Shown: positions 1 to 7,918, counted from the first letter of the stretch. The stretch is 29,640 nucleotides of DNA from an uncultured Oscillospiraceae bacterium (GCA_934646115.1 CAKUEM010000021.1:1-29640), one strand, 5' to 3'. Numbers and translations: made by a program. The notes: a model not told the origin generated them from the sequence alone.

Positions 1-731
1 ATCCAATTGATCGCGCCCATCCCGTCGCGCGGGAGGAAGGAGAATACATCGGTGGTGAAGCTGCTGATCGTGTCAAACGTAACGGAAATGCCGCCCTGCG
101 AAACGAACACGACGACCGGAACCACGATCAGCGCCGCAAACATTAAAATTCCCTGCACAAAATCGGTCAGGCAAACCGCCATGAAGCCGCCAAGGAAGGT
201 ATAGGCAACAATGATCGCGGCGCCGACCCACAGCGCGGTGACATAATCCATGCCGAACACGCTGTTTAACAGCTTCGCGCTGGCAGAGAACTGCGACGCG
301 GCATAAATCGTGAAGAAAATCAGAGTAAAAATACCGGAAACGAACTTTAAAAGATGCGTTTTATCGCGGAAGCGGTTCTCAAAAAAATCAGAAAGTGTGA
401 TCGAATCGCCGGCGACCTCAGTGTATTTGCGCAGGCGCTTGGCAACGATCAGCCAGTTTAAATACGTGCCGATCGCGAGACCGATCGCCGTCCAGATCGC
501 TTCGGTCGTGCCGGAATAGATCGCAAAGGCAAGACCGGGAAGCCCGATGAGCAGCCAGCCGCTCATGTCGGACGCCTGCGCCGAAAACGCGGCGACCCAC
601 TTGTTTAAGCTGCGCCCGCCGAGAAAAAATTCGCTCAGCTTATTCGAACGGTTAAAATAATAAAACCCAATTCCGATCATCGCCAGCAAGTAGACAACAA
701 ATACGATACCAATTGTGACGGTATTTGACAT
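1..731 (-). CDS. putP: Sodium/proline symporter (SSS family), N-terminal part, runs off the window
   Basis: The reading frame starts at 731 (ATG on the minus strand) and is still open at base 1, giving about 243 residues of a protein normally near 500. It begins MSNTVTIGIVFVVYLL, a first membrane helix, followed by the SSS-family motif region FFLGGRSLNKWVAAFSAQAS, then DMSGWLLIGLPG, IGLAIGTYLNW, and a hydrophobic segment around FFTIYAASQFS. These match PutP-type sodium:proline symporters, which import proline with Na+ across the cytoplasmic membrane. An AAGGAG-type ribosome binding site lies just before the start, and a good sigma-A promoter sits upstream. The gene diverges from the radical SAM gene. 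The family assignment is firm. Proline as substrate is inferred from the close fit to PutP rather than to other SSS members. Confidence 0.9.
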   Translation of the reverse strand, partial: MSNTVTIGIVFVVYLLAMIGIGFYYFNRSNKLSEFFLGGRSLNKWVAAFSAQASDMSGWLLIGLPGLAFAIYSGTTEAIWTAIGLAIGTYLNWLIVAKRLRKYTEVAGDSITLSDFFENRFRDKTHLLKFVSGIFTLIFFTIYAASQFSASAKLLNSVFGMDYVTALWVGAAIIVAYTFLGGFMAVCLTDFVQGILMFAALIVVPVVVFVSQGGISVTFDTISSFTTDVFSFLPRDGMGAINW

Positions 732-765
732 TACCCCAACTCCTTATTTTATAAAATCTTTTCCT

Positions 766-794
766 ATTTTAACATAAAGTGACAGCTTTGACAA
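766..794 (-). promoter_or_regulatory. Sigma-A promoter of the putP-like gene
   Basis: Read on the minus strand, a -35 box TTGTCA (794-789) and a -10 box TAAAAT (771-766) are separated by exactly 17 bases. They lie about 35 bases before the start codon of the symporter. Both boxes are five of six to consensus. Confidence 0.75.
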
Positions 795-866
795 CTTATT
801 TTCGGCAAAGCATGAGCGCAGTATCGCGCCGCGCGAAAAATCCCGCGGGGAATCCGGCGGTTTTAC

Positions 867-895
867 TTGTAAAATGACAAATTTTCAGATATGAT
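867..895 (+). promoter_or_regulatory. Sigma-A promoter of the radical SAM/DUF2344 unit
   Basis: A -35 box TTGTAA (867-872) and a -10 box TATGAT (890-895) are separated by 17 bases, 36 bases upstream of the radical SAM start codon. It is divergent from the putP promoter, with 72 bases between the two -35 boxes. Confidence 0.7.
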
Positions 896-931
896 AGTAA
901 AGATCAGTGAGTGACACAACAGGAGGTTGCC

Positions 932-2767
932 ATGCAGAAGGGGCTTGAGCGGATACTCGGCGCGGTGCAGAAGCCGGCACGCTATACGGGCGGCGAGTAT
1001 CATGCGATCATGAAACAGAAGGACGAAGTGGATCTTCGGTTTGCGTTTTGCTTTCCGGATGTGTATGAAATCGGGATGTCGCATCTCGGACTGCGCATCC
1101 TTTACGGGCTGCTGAATCAAATCGACGGCGTGTGGTGCGAGCGCGCGTTTGCGCCCTGGGGCGACATGGAGGAGCAGATGCGCCAAAACGACATCCGGCT
1201 TTATGGGCTGGAAAGCGGCGATCCGCTTTGCGAATTTGATATTGTTGCGTTTACGCTGCAATATGAGATGTGCTATTCCGCGGTGCTTAATATGCTGGAT
1301 CTGGGCGGCATCGCGGTACGCGCGGAAGAGCGCGGGGAGGATGCGCCGCTTGTGATTGCGGGCGGTCCGTGCGCGTATAATCCAGAGCCGCTTTGCGATT
1401 TTATCGATTTATTTTCGATCGGCGAGGGCGAGGAGCATTTGCCGGAGATCGTTGCGCTATATCGCAAATTCCGCGCCGAAGGCAAGACAAAACGCGAATT
1501 TTTAATTGCGGCGGCGCAGATCCCGGGGACATATGTACCGAGCCTTTATGAATTTACGTATCATGACGACGGCACGATCGCTTCGCGCCGTGCGCTTTGC
1601 GGCGCGCCGGAGATCGTGACCAAGCGCATCATTGATGATCTGGATCAGGTGTACTATCCGACGGACATGATCGTTCCGTCGACCGAGATCGTTCATGACC
1701 GCGCGGTGCTTGAGGTATTCCGCGGCTGCATTCGCGGCTGCCGCTTCTGCCAGGCAGGATATGCTTACCGCCCGGTGCGCGCCAAACGCGCGGAGACACT
1801 GGTTCGGCAGGGCATCGCGATGTGTGAGAATTCGGGCTATGAGGAGATCTCGCTCGCGTCGCTCTCGACAAGCGATTACCGCGAGCTGCCGGAGCTTGCC
1901 GATGGGCTTCTCAACTGGTGCGAGCCGCATCAGACCAGCTTGCAGCTGCCGTCCTTGCGCGCGGATAATTTCTCGGTTTCGCTCATGCAGCGCATTCAGA
2001 AGGTGCGCAAAAGCGGGCTGACCTTCGCGCCTGAGGCGGGGACGGTGCGTCTGCGCGCGGTCATCAATAAAAATTTGCAAGAAGAGGATATTTTAAACGC
2101 CTGCCGTATTGCGTTTGAGGGCGGCTGGAGCACGGTGAAGCTGTATTTCATGATCGGACTGCCGACCGAGACGGACGAGGATCTCGAAGGGATCGCGGAT
2201 CTTGCGCATAAAGTGCTGCACACATGGCGGCAGCATGCGAGCAATAAGAACCGCGGCGTGAAGATCACGGTCAGTGCATCCTGCTTTGTGCCGAAACCAT
2301 GGACGCCGTTCCAGTGGTTTCCGCAGAACTCGCGCGAGGAGTTTCGCCGCAAAGCGCTGTATCTGCGCGAGAAGATCACCGCGCGCGCGGTCACATATAA
2401 TTGGCATGAGCCGGACACCAGCTATCTGGAGGCGGTGTTTGCGCGGGGCGACCGGCGGCTTGGCCGCGCGATTGAAACCGCCTGGCGGCGCGGCGCGCGC
2501 CTGGATGGATGGAGCGATTATTTTCATTTTGATTTGTGGATGCAGGCGCTTGCTGATAGCGGGATCGACCCGGATTTTTATGCTGCGCGTGCGCGTTCGC
2601 CAGAGGAAATTTTGCCATGGGATCATATTTCGACCGGCGTGTCCAAGCGGCATTTGCTGCATGAATGGGAATGCGCGCTCAAGGCGCAGATCTCGCCCGA
2701 TTGCCGCGTGAAATGCACGGGCTGCGGCGCGAATAAGCTGCTTTGCGGAGGTGTGTGCGATGCGTAA
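932..2767 (+). CDS. TIGR03960-like radical SAM protein with B12-binding-like N-terminus
   Basis: This 611-residue protein is a radical SAM enzyme of unknown reaction. Cysteines 266, 270 and 273 form the CxxxCxxC [4Fe-4S]/SAM motif in the segment FRGCIRGCRFCQAGY. The roughly 200 residues before it (for example FPDVYEIGMSHLGL and IAGGPCAYNPEPL) resemble the cobalamin-binding-like N-terminus of the TIGR03960 family. The C-terminus carries a cysteine cluster (CRVKCTGCGANKLLCGG) that could hold another metal centre. The start is taken at ATG 932 because AGGAGG lies five bases before it; an upstream in-frame GTG at 911 has no such site. The downstream DUF2344 gene overlaps by eight bases. In other bacteria the two are fused or adjacent and often sit beside ribonuclease G and ribosomal protein L21, which are absent here. 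Family assignment is confident; function is unknown. Confidence 0.88.
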   Translation: MQKGLERILGAVQKPARYTGGEYHAIMKQKDEVDLRFAFCFPDVYEIGMSHLGLRILYGLLNQIDGVWCERAFAPWGDMEEQMRQNDIRLYGLESGDPLCEFDIVAFTLQYEMCYSAVLNMLDLGGIAVRAEERGEDAPLVIAGGPCAYNPEPLCDFIDLFSIGEGEEHLPEIVALYRKFRAEGKTKREFLIAAAQIPGTYVPSLYEFTYHDDGTIASRRALCGAPEIVTKRIIDDLDQVYYPTDMIVPSTEIVHDRAVLEVFRGCIRGCRFCQAGYAYRPVRAKRAETLVRQGIAMCENSGYEEISLASLSTSDYRELPELADGLLNWCEPHQTSLQLPSLRADNFSVSLMQRIQKVRKSGLTFAPEAGTVRLRAVINKNLQEEDILNACRIAFEGGWSTVKLYFMIGLPTETDEDLEGIADLAHKVLHTWRQHASNKNRGVKITVSASCFVPKPWTPFQWFPQNSREEFRRKALYLREKITARAVTYNWHEPDTSYLEAVFARGDRRLGRAIETAWRRGARLDGWSDYFHFDLWMQALADSGIDPDFYAARARSPEEILPWDHISTGVSKRHLLHEWECALKAQISPDCRVKCTGCGANKLLCGGVCDA

Positions 2768-3419
2768 AATGCGGCTGCTGTTTAAAAAAGAAGGGCGCGC
2801 GGCGTATATCTCGCATCTCGATACGATGCGCACGCTGCAGCGGGCGATCGCGCGCGCGCAGCTTGCGGCGAAGCACACCGAGGGGTTTAATCCGCATGCG
2901 TATATCGCGATCGCGCTTCCGCTTTCGCTTGGGTATACCAGCGAATGCGAAATGATGGATTTTGTTCTGCTTGACGATACGCCGGGCTTTGATGTGGTCG
3001 CGCGGCTCAACCGCGCGCTGCCGGAGGGGATCGTTGCGCTTAAGGCGTATGAGGATGCGCGCAAGGTGCGCGAGATCGCGTCTGCGCGCTATCGAATCAC
3101 GATGGAGTATGACGCGGGCGTGCCGAGCGGATGCGCGCATGCGCTGCGGCAGTTTTTTGCGAAAGCGCCTATTTTAATTATGAAGAAATCCAAACGCGGC
3201 GAGCGCGAGGTAGATATTACCGGTCTGATCCGCGCGCTTGAGGTCACGGAAGAGCCGGGTGCGATCACGCTGACCGCAACGCTTGCCGCCGGGAATGAGT
3301 CGCTGAATCCGGAGCTGCTCGTGCGCGCGATTTCTCAATATTTGCCGGATCTTGCCCCGGATTTTACGCGCTATCACCGCTTGGCGGTTTTGGATGCGTC
3401 CGGCGCGGAATTTCGATAA
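2760..3419 (+). CDS. DUF2344 / TIGR03936-family radical SAM-associated protein
   Basis: This 219-residue protein starts MRKMRLLFKKEGRAAYISHLDTMR, the hallmark opening of DUF2344 (TIGR03936), followed by RAIARAQL and GFNPHAYIAIALPLSLGYTSECEMMDF. The family is the constant partner of TIGR03960 radical SAM proteins, and some genomes encode the two as one fused protein. The start at ATG 2760 overlaps the upstream stop codon and has GGAGG eight bases before it; an in-frame GTG at 2751 lies on that GGAGG itself. The overlap predicts translational coupling and a stoichiometric pair. No catalytic motif is evident, so it may act as a substrate- or RNA-binding subunit, but that is inference. No clear terminator follows. 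Confidence 0.85.
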   Translation: MRKMRLLFKKEGRAAYISHLDTMRTLQRAIARAQLAAKHTEGFNPHAYIAIALPLSLGYTSECEMMDFVLLDDTPGFDVVARLNRALPEGIVALKAYEDARKVREIASARYRITMEYDAGVPSGCAHALRQFFAKAPILIMKKSKRGEREVDITGLIRALEVTEEPGAITLTATLAAGNESLNPELLVRAISQYLPDLAPDFTRYHRLAVLDASGAEFR

Positions 3420-3545
3420 AATATTGTGATTGCCCGAAACCCGGCAATGAACGAGAATGCGGCATGTTTATAATCGCCGTGTGCCGGATAGAATAATCAA
3501 AACAAAGAAAAACAGCAAAATATGCGATTTTGATCAAAAAAACTC
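3420..3545. other. Intergenic region upstream of the rpsB promoter
   Basis: No gene is visible. It contains an imperfect hairpin (ATTGCC at 3429-3434 pairing with GGCAAT at 3443-3448) without a T-run, possibly a weak terminator for the DUF2344 unit. An isolated TATAAT at 3469-3474 lacks a good -35 box. The rest is A-rich. Confidence 0.4.
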
Positions 3546-3574
3546 TTGCGTTTGCGCGGGAATTGTGATATCAT
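3546..3574 (+). promoter_or_regulatory. Sigma-A promoter of rpsB-tsf
   Basis: A -35 box TTGCGT (3546-3551) and a -10 box TATCAT (3569-3574) are separated by 17 bases. Transcription would start near 3581, leaving a leader of roughly 100 bases before the rpsB start codon. Confidence 0.65.
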
Positions 3575-3601
3575 ATTTCGGTAAAACACACATGCTGTGA
3601 T

Positions 3602-3631
3602 CGCGCCGCCGGTGCCGAAAGGTGGCTTGCG
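3602..3631 (+). promoter_or_regulatory. Hairpin in the rpsB mRNA leader, possible S2 autoregulatory site
   Basis: The predicted leader folds into a hairpin. GCCGCC at 3605-3610 pairs with GGTGGC at 3621-3626 (one G-U pair), and CGC at 3602-3604 pairs with GCG at 3629-3631 across a two-base bulge. The ten-base loop ends in GCCGAAA. Ribosomal protein operons are commonly repressed by their product binding a leader structure, so this is a candidate S2-binding element. No T-run follows, so it is not a terminator. Confidence 0.35.
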
Positions 3632-3677
3632 CGGGATGAACGGCGTGGAGGGTTCAACAAAAAGGAGGAAATTTCAC

Positions 3678-4433
3678 ATGGCACAGGTAATCTCTATGAA
3701 GCAGCTTCTGGAGGCGGGCGTCCATTTCGGTCATCAGACCCGCCGCTGGAACCCCAAGATGGCTCAGTACATCTTCACCGAGCGTAACGGCATCTACATC
3801 ATCGATCTGCAGAAGACCGTGAAGAAGCTCGAGGAAGCCTATTATTTCGCGCGCGATATCGTTGCCGAGGGCAAGAGCATTCTCTTCGTCGGCACGAAGA
3901 AGCAGGCGCAGGAAGCGATCAAGGAAGAGGCAGAGCGCTGCAATATGTTCTATGTCAACGCGCGCTGGCTCGGCGGTATGCTGACGAACTTTAAGACCAT
4001 GCGCCGCCGCATCGATCGCCTGAATCAGTTAAAGCGTATGGAGACAGACGGCACGTTTGACCTGCTTCTTAAGAAAGAAGTCATCAAATTACAGGCTGAG
4101 ATCGCAAAGCTTGAGAAATATCTCGGCGGCGTGAAGGAAATGAACAAGCTTCCGGGCGCTCTGTTTATCGTGGATCCGCGCAAGGAGCGCAACGCGATCG
4201 CGGAAGCGCGCAAGCTGGGCATTCCGATCATCGCGATCGTGGATACCAACTGCGATCCGGAAGAGGTCGATTATGTCATCCCGGGCAACGACGATGCGAT
4301 CCGCGCGATCAAGCTGATCTCGCAGACGATTGCAAACGCGGCTCTTGAGGCGCGCCAGGGCGAGCAGACCGCGGAGGAGGACGCTGCTACGGAGGACACC
4401 GCTGCGGAGACCGCGGATGCGGCTGCTGAGTAA
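3678..4433 (+). CDS. rpsB: 30S ribosomal protein S2
   Basis: This 251-residue protein is ribosomal protein S2, an essential late-assembling component on the solvent side of the small subunit. The family signatures are plain: MKQLLEAGVHFGHQTRRWNPKM near the N-terminus, FVGTKKQAQEAI, the NARWLGGMLTNFKT block and PGALFIVDPRKERNAI. The last 30 or so residues are an acidic alanine-rich tail, typical of clostridial S2. The start at ATG 3678 has AAAGGAGG nine bases upstream; longer frames beginning further upstream are not supported. It precedes tsf by 21 bases and shares its promoter. Codon choice differs from the neighbouring non-ribosomal genes, consistent with high expression. Confidence 0.98.
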   Translation: MAQVISMKQLLEAGVHFGHQTRRWNPKMAQYIFTERNGIYIIDLQKTVKKLEEAYYFARDIVAEGKSILFVGTKKQAQEAIKEEAERCNMFYVNARWLGGMLTNFKTMRRRIDRLNQLKRMETDGTFDLLLKKEVIKLQAEIAKLEKYLGGVKEMNKLPGALFIVDPRKERNAIAEARKLGIPIIAIVDTNCDPEEVDYVIPGNDDAIRAIKLISQTIANAALEARQGEQTAEEDAATEDTAAETADAAAE

Positions 4434-4454
4434 TTGATATAGGAGGAAATACCA

Positions 4455-5366
4455 ATGGCATTTACTGCAAAAGACGTTCAGGCGCTGCGTGAAAAGACCG
4501 GCGTCGGTATGATGGATTGTAAAAAGGCGCTTTCCGCTTCGGATGGCGATATGGATAAGGCAATTGAGTTCCTGCGCGAGAAAGGGCTTGCCGCTTCTGA
4601 GAAGAAGGCGGGTCGTATCGCAGCGGAGGGCATGGTCTATGCCGGCGTGATCGACGGGATGGGCGTTGTTGTGGAAGTCAACAGCGAGACCGACTTTGTC
4701 GCGAAGAATGCGGATTTCCAGAAGTTTGTTGAGGATGTTGCGCGTGCTGTCGTTGCGAATAAGCCGGCAGACGTTGATGCTCTGTTTGAGTGCAAGTATC
4801 CGGATAGCGACCTGACCGTTGCGGATATGCAGCGCGAGAAGGTTCTCACCATCGGCGAGAACATTAAGGTTCGCCGCTTTGCGCTCTATGACAGCAATAT
4901 GAGCGTTCCGTATATCCACATGGGCGGCAAGATCGGCGTTCTTGTGAATATGGAAGTCAGCGATAATATCAAGGATAAGCCTGAGGTAACAACGCTGGGC
5001 CGCGATGTGGCAATGCAGATCGCTGCTATGAACCCGAGCTATCTGTGCGAGTGCGAAGTGGATGACTCTGTGCTTGAGAAAGAGCGCGAGATCCTGATGG
5101 CGCAGGCGATCAACGAGGGCAAGCCGCAGCAGGTCGCTGAGAAGATCGTCAACGGTCGTATCAAGAAGTTCTATTCTGAGAACTGCCTGCTTGACCAGGC
5201 GTTTGTTAAGGACGATAAGCACACCGTGCAGCAGCATGTGGATGCTGTCGCGAAGGAGCTGGGCGGCTCGGTCAAGATCGTTCGCTTCACCCGCTTTGAA
5301 AAGGGTGAGGGCATTGAGAAGCGCGTCGATAACTTTGCGGAAGAGATCGCAAAGATGACGAAGTAA
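4455..5366 (+). CDS. tsf: Translation elongation factor Ts
   Basis: This 303-residue protein is EF-Ts, the guanine nucleotide exchange factor that recycles EF-Tu-GDP in the cytoplasm. The N-terminal UBA-like domain shows VQALREKTGVGMMDCKKAL, and the signature EVNSETDFVAKNADF follows near residues 74-88. The protein is full length for the family, with both halves of the core and a C-terminal segment ending FAEEIAKMTK. AGGAGG lies a few bases before the ATG. It is cotranscribed with rpsB, and a strong rho-independent terminator follows 14 bases after its stop codon. In many Firmicutes pyrH follows tsf directly, but here three other genes intervene. Confidence 0.98.
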   Translation: MAFTAKDVQALREKTGVGMMDCKKALSASDGDMDKAIEFLREKGLAASEKKAGRIAAEGMVYAGVIDGMGVVVEVNSETDFVAKNADFQKFVEDVARAVVANKPADVDALFECKYPDSDLTVADMQREKVLTIGENIKVRRFALYDSNMSVPYIHMGGKIGVLVNMEVSDNIKDKPEVTTLGRDVAMQIAAMNPSYLCECEVDDSVLEKEREILMAQAINEGKPQQVAEKIVNGRIKKFYSENCLLDQAFVKDDKHTVQQHVDAVAKELGGSVKIVRFTRFEKGEGIEKRVDNFAEEIAKMTK

Positions 5367-5380
5367 GAAACCGGTTTCAA

Positions 5381-5416
5381 AGCGGATAGAGCGTTGCGCT
5401 CTGTCCGCTTTTCTTA
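5381..5416 (+). terminator. Rho-independent terminator after tsf
   Basis: The arms AGCGGATAGAGC (5381-5392) and GCTCTGTCCGCT (5398-5409) pair over 12 positions with one wobble. A five-base loop separates them, and the run TTTTCTTATT follows. Confidence 0.85.
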
Positions 5417-5528
5417 TTCTATAAAATTCCGCATGGGGCGGACGGGGGCATTTGCGCTTTGACGCGTGAATGATCGATCGCAAAAAGGCGATACTGATTT
5501 TAAATGAACTACAAAGGAGATGCTTTTT

Positions 5529-6290
5529 GTGAAGCGATTAGACGGAAAAGTTGTTTTGATCACAGGCGGCGGCAAGGGGATCGGCTATGGGCTTTCGCGC
5601 GCATTCGCGAAAAACGGCGCAAATCTCGTGATCACCGGGCGCACGGAAAGCGCGCTGCATGAGGCGGCGGAGAAGCTGCGCGCCGAGTTCGGGATCGACG
5701 TGCTTTGCGTTCCGGCAGACGGCGCGGACGAGGCGCAGGTCAAAAACGTCATTGCGAAAACGCGCGAGCATTACGGTCGGCTCGACTGCCTGATCAATAA
5801 TGCGCAGGCGTCAAAATCCGGCGTGATGCTGGTCGATCACACGAAGGAGAACTTTGATCTTGCGATCTATTCCGGGCTGTACGCCACGTTTTTCTATATG
5901 CGGGAGGCATTTCCGATGCTGCGTGAATCGGCAGGGCGCGTGATCAACTTTGCGTCCGGCGCGGGTCTGTTCGGGCGACCGGGACAGTCGTCCTATGCGG
6001 CGGCGAAGGAAGGAATCCGCGGTCTGTCTCGCGTTGCGGCGACTGAGTGGGGCGAATTCGGCATTACGGTCAACGTGATCTGTCCGCTCGCCATGACGCC
6101 GGGCTTAGAGAAATGGCGCGCAGAATATCCGGATCTGTATGAAAAAACGATCGGCGGCATTCCGCTTCGCCGCTTTGCTGACCCGGAGGAGGACGTGGGT
6201 GCGGTGTGCGTGTTCCTTGCGTCGGATGAGGCGAAATATGTCACAGGAGAAACGATCACATTGCAGGGCGGAAGCGGTCTGCGTCCATAA
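5529..6290 (+). CDS. Short-chain dehydrogenase/reductase (SDR family)
   Basis: This 253-residue protein is a classical SDR oxidoreductase. It shows the NAD(P)-binding TGGGKGIG motif near residues 13-20, an NNAQ in place of the usual NNAG, a catalytic serine in NFASGAG, and the catalytic Tyr156/Lys160 pair in SYAAAK. The C-terminal YVTGETITLQGG is the usual end of FabG-like members. The substrate cannot be read from sequence; the top hits would probably be annotated as FabG or a sugar/steroid dehydrogenase. I start it at GTG 5529 because AAAGGAG is nine bases upstream; the ATG at 5520 abuts that site and is too close. It lies alone between two terminators, and no convincing sigma-A promoter is seen in the 110 bases before it. 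Confidence 0.9.
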   Translation: MKRLDGKVVLITGGGKGIGYGLSRAFAKNGANLVITGRTESALHEAAEKLRAEFGIDVLCVPADGADEAQVKNVIAKTREHYGRLDCLINNAQASKSGVMLVDHTKENFDLAIYSGLYATFFYMREAFPMLRESAGRVINFASGAGLFGRPGQSSYAAAKEGIRGLSRVAATEWGEFGITVNVICPLAMTPGLEKWRAEYPDLYEKTIGGIPLRRFADPEEDVGAVCVFLASDEAKYVTGETITLQGGSGLRP

Positions 6291-6297
6291 TAAAATT

Positions 6298-6320
6298 GCG
6301 GCGGGGAAACCCGCCGCTTT
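6298..6320 (+). terminator. Probable terminator after the SDR gene
   Basis: GCGGCGGG (6298-6305) pairs perfectly with CCCGCCGC (6310-6317) around a GAAA loop. Only three T residues follow, so termination may be partial. Confidence 0.65.
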
Positions 6321-6350
6321 GTCATATCCATGCTGCTGCGTTCATATACT
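6321..6350 (+). promoter_or_regulatory. Sigma-E-like (sporulation) promoter of the sipL-like gene
   Basis: GTCATATC (6321-6328) and CATATACT (6343-6350) are separated by 14 bases. They closely resemble the mother-cell sigma-E consensus known from Bacillus subtilis (roughly GTCATATT, 13-15 bases, CATACAAT). The site is 32 bases upstream of a SipL-like spore coat gene, the class of gene expected to be under sigma-E. No good sigma-A promoter is seen in the same gap. Confidence 0.65.
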
Positions 6351-6382
6351 TTAGCATAAAAAACGCAGAAGGAGAGAAAAGT

Positions 6383-7906
6383 ATGGATATGGAACTCACC
6401 AAAAAAAATATCTGCTTTTATGATACTGTGCTGGATACCAGCGCCATGCATGAAGAAACCGCGGAGCTGATCGTTCCGGACGCAAGTCCGGATATGGTCC
6501 GCGTCATTTGTGTAAACGGAAATGCATATGTAAAGGAAAAGAACTTGTCAGACAACAAGCTGACGATTAAAGGAATTGTATGCGGCTGCGTTCTGTATCT
6601 TGCGGAGGGTGATCCGGCGGTGCGCAGACTGGAGGTTAATATTCCGTTTTCGCATGAATTTGACCTGCCGAATGCGCCGGACAAGACGCAATGCGTTGTC
6701 ACAGCGCAGCTTTGCGGCATGGAGGCGCGCGAGATCCATTCGCGCAAGCTTGCCGTGCGCGCGCAGATCGCGATCGAGGCAAAGTGCTATGCGCCAAAGC
6801 AGATGGAATTTTGCTGTGATGTGCCGGACGATCCGTCCTGCGGCATCGAGATCCGCCGCGTTCCGGTCAGCATCTATGCGCCGGTTGCTGTGAAGGAAAA
6901 GAGCTTTACTATTACGGATGATCTGGAGATCCCGCAATCCAACCCTCCTTTTGCGTCAATGCTGCGGTATGATATCTCCCTGAGCTGCACGGACATGAAA
7001 ATCATCGGCAACAAGGCGATCATTAAGGGCACGGCGAGCATTCGCTATGCCTATGTGACGCAGACAAACGAGATCGCGGTTTGCGAGCAGGAGCTGCCGT
7101 ATTCGCAGATCATAGACATCGAGGATATGGCGGAGGACTGCGACCTGAGCGTGAAGCTCTGCATGCGCACGGCGGAGCTTGAGCCGGCGCACGATATGAC
7201 CGGCGACACGCGTTATCTTTCTGTGAATATTCTGGTGGATGCCTGCGCGGTGGCGTATTTTAAGGATGAGATCGAGGTGATCGACGACCTGTACAGCACG
7301 ACGCACTCGGTGGATGCGCAGTTTGAAGAGCTGCCGTGCCGCGCGCTGCGCGACCATGTCAGTCATCGCGACGCGGTGGCGGAAAATATCGAGACCGCAT
7401 GTCCGGTCAAGCGGGTGCTCGGCGCGCACGTAGTGCTTGAACCGGCGCGTATGCGCGACGCGGCGGTGACGAATGACGCGCAGGTGCAGGTGCTTTACAT
7501 CGGCGAGGATGACGCGCTATACTGCGCAACGCGCCGATGCAGCGCGGAATGCGCGGTCGGTCAGCCGGAGGGAGCGCGGTATCTTTGTGACGCAAGCGTT
7601 TCCGGCGTGACGGCGAGCGGCTCGGGGAATGCCGTGACCGTGCGCTTTTTCGTGGATTATGACGTGCGCGTGCTGGCGCGCGCCGCGGTGCGGAATGTTT
7701 CTGCGCTGCATGTGGAGGATGCGGCGCCACGCTCGGAAGATGAGATCCCTTCCGTTATTATCAAATACGTATATGCCGAGCAGCCGCTCTGGGACATTGC
7801 AAAGACTTACAGCACCACGGTGGATGAGATCGTTGCGGCAAACGGGCTGGAGAGTGCGGAAACGGTCGCGGCGGGGAATATGCTGCTCATCCCGCGCAAA
7901 AGCTAA
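6383..7906 (+). CDS. sipL: SipL-like spore morphogenesis protein (SPOCS/DUF3794 repeats plus LysM)
   Basis: This 507-residue protein has SPOCS (DUF3794) domains at about residues 36-110, 190-290 and, more diverged, 340-450. A C-terminal LysM domain (about 460-507) contains PLWDIAKTYSTTVDEIVAANGL and ends GNMLLIPRKS. That architecture and length match SipL of Clostridioides difficile, which binds SpoIVA through its LysM domain to anchor the basal spore coat at the forespore outer membrane. The start at ATG 6383 has GAAGGAG eight bases upstream; an earlier in-frame GTG overlapping the SDR terminator is rejected. A sigma-E-like promoter precedes it. The GDT1-like gene follows by 12 bases and may be read from the same promoter. 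The first repeats are well conserved; the third is inferred from its position and pattern. Confidence 0.85.
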   Translation: MDMELTKKNICFYDTVLDTSAMHEETAELIVPDASPDMVRVICVNGNAYVKEKNLSDNKLTIKGIVCGCVLYLAEGDPAVRRLEVNIPFSHEFDLPNAPDKTQCVVTAQLCGMEAREIHSRKLAVRAQIAIEAKCYAPKQMEFCCDVPDDPSCGIEIRRVPVSIYAPVAVKEKSFTITDDLEIPQSNPPFASMLRYDISLSCTDMKIIGNKAIIKGTASIRYAYVTQTNEIAVCEQELPYSQIIDIEDMAEDCDLSVKLCMRTAELEPAHDMTGDTRYLSVNILVDACAVAYFKDEIEVIDDLYSTTHSVDAQFEELPCRALRDHVSHRDAVAENIETACPVKRVLGAHVVLEPARMRDAAVTNDAQVQVLYIGEDDALYCATRRCSAECAVGQPEGARYLCDASVSGVTASGSGNAVTVRFFVDYDVRVLARAAVRNVSALHVEDAAPRSEDEIPSVIIKYVYAEQPLWDIAKTYSTTVDEIVAANGLESAETVAAGNMLLIPRKS

Positions 7907-7918
7907 GGGGGCTGCGGC

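Noticed and set aside
7..519. Short plus-strand frames near the left edge
   Set aside because: They are antisense to the clearly conserved PutP-type reading frame on the minus strand that runs off the window.
2093..3064. A 323-codon minus-strand frame across the radical SAM/DUF2344 junction
   Set aside because: Opposite two recognised genes; translation is basic, repetitive and without domain pattern.
3597..3677. N-terminal extension of S2 from a GTG at 3597
   Set aside because: The ATG at 3678 has a near-perfect AAAGGAGG and begins at the conserved S2 N-terminus; the extension is the structured mRNA leader.
4089..5483. A 464-codon open frame antisense to rpsB and tsf
   Set aside because: It lies wholly opposite two certain genes, has a low-complexity Arg/Leu/His-rich translation with no recognisable motif, and arises because the sense codons that would give antisense stops (TTA, CTA, TCA) are rare in these genes.
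5421..5528. Possible sigma-A promoter for the SDR gene based on TTGACG near 5458
   Set aside because: No acceptable -10 box occurs at 15-19 bases; I cannot support it.
6296..6382. N-terminal extension of the SipL-like protein
   Set aside because: The extension covers the SDR terminator and the sigma-E-like promoter; ATG 6383 has a good ribosome binding site.
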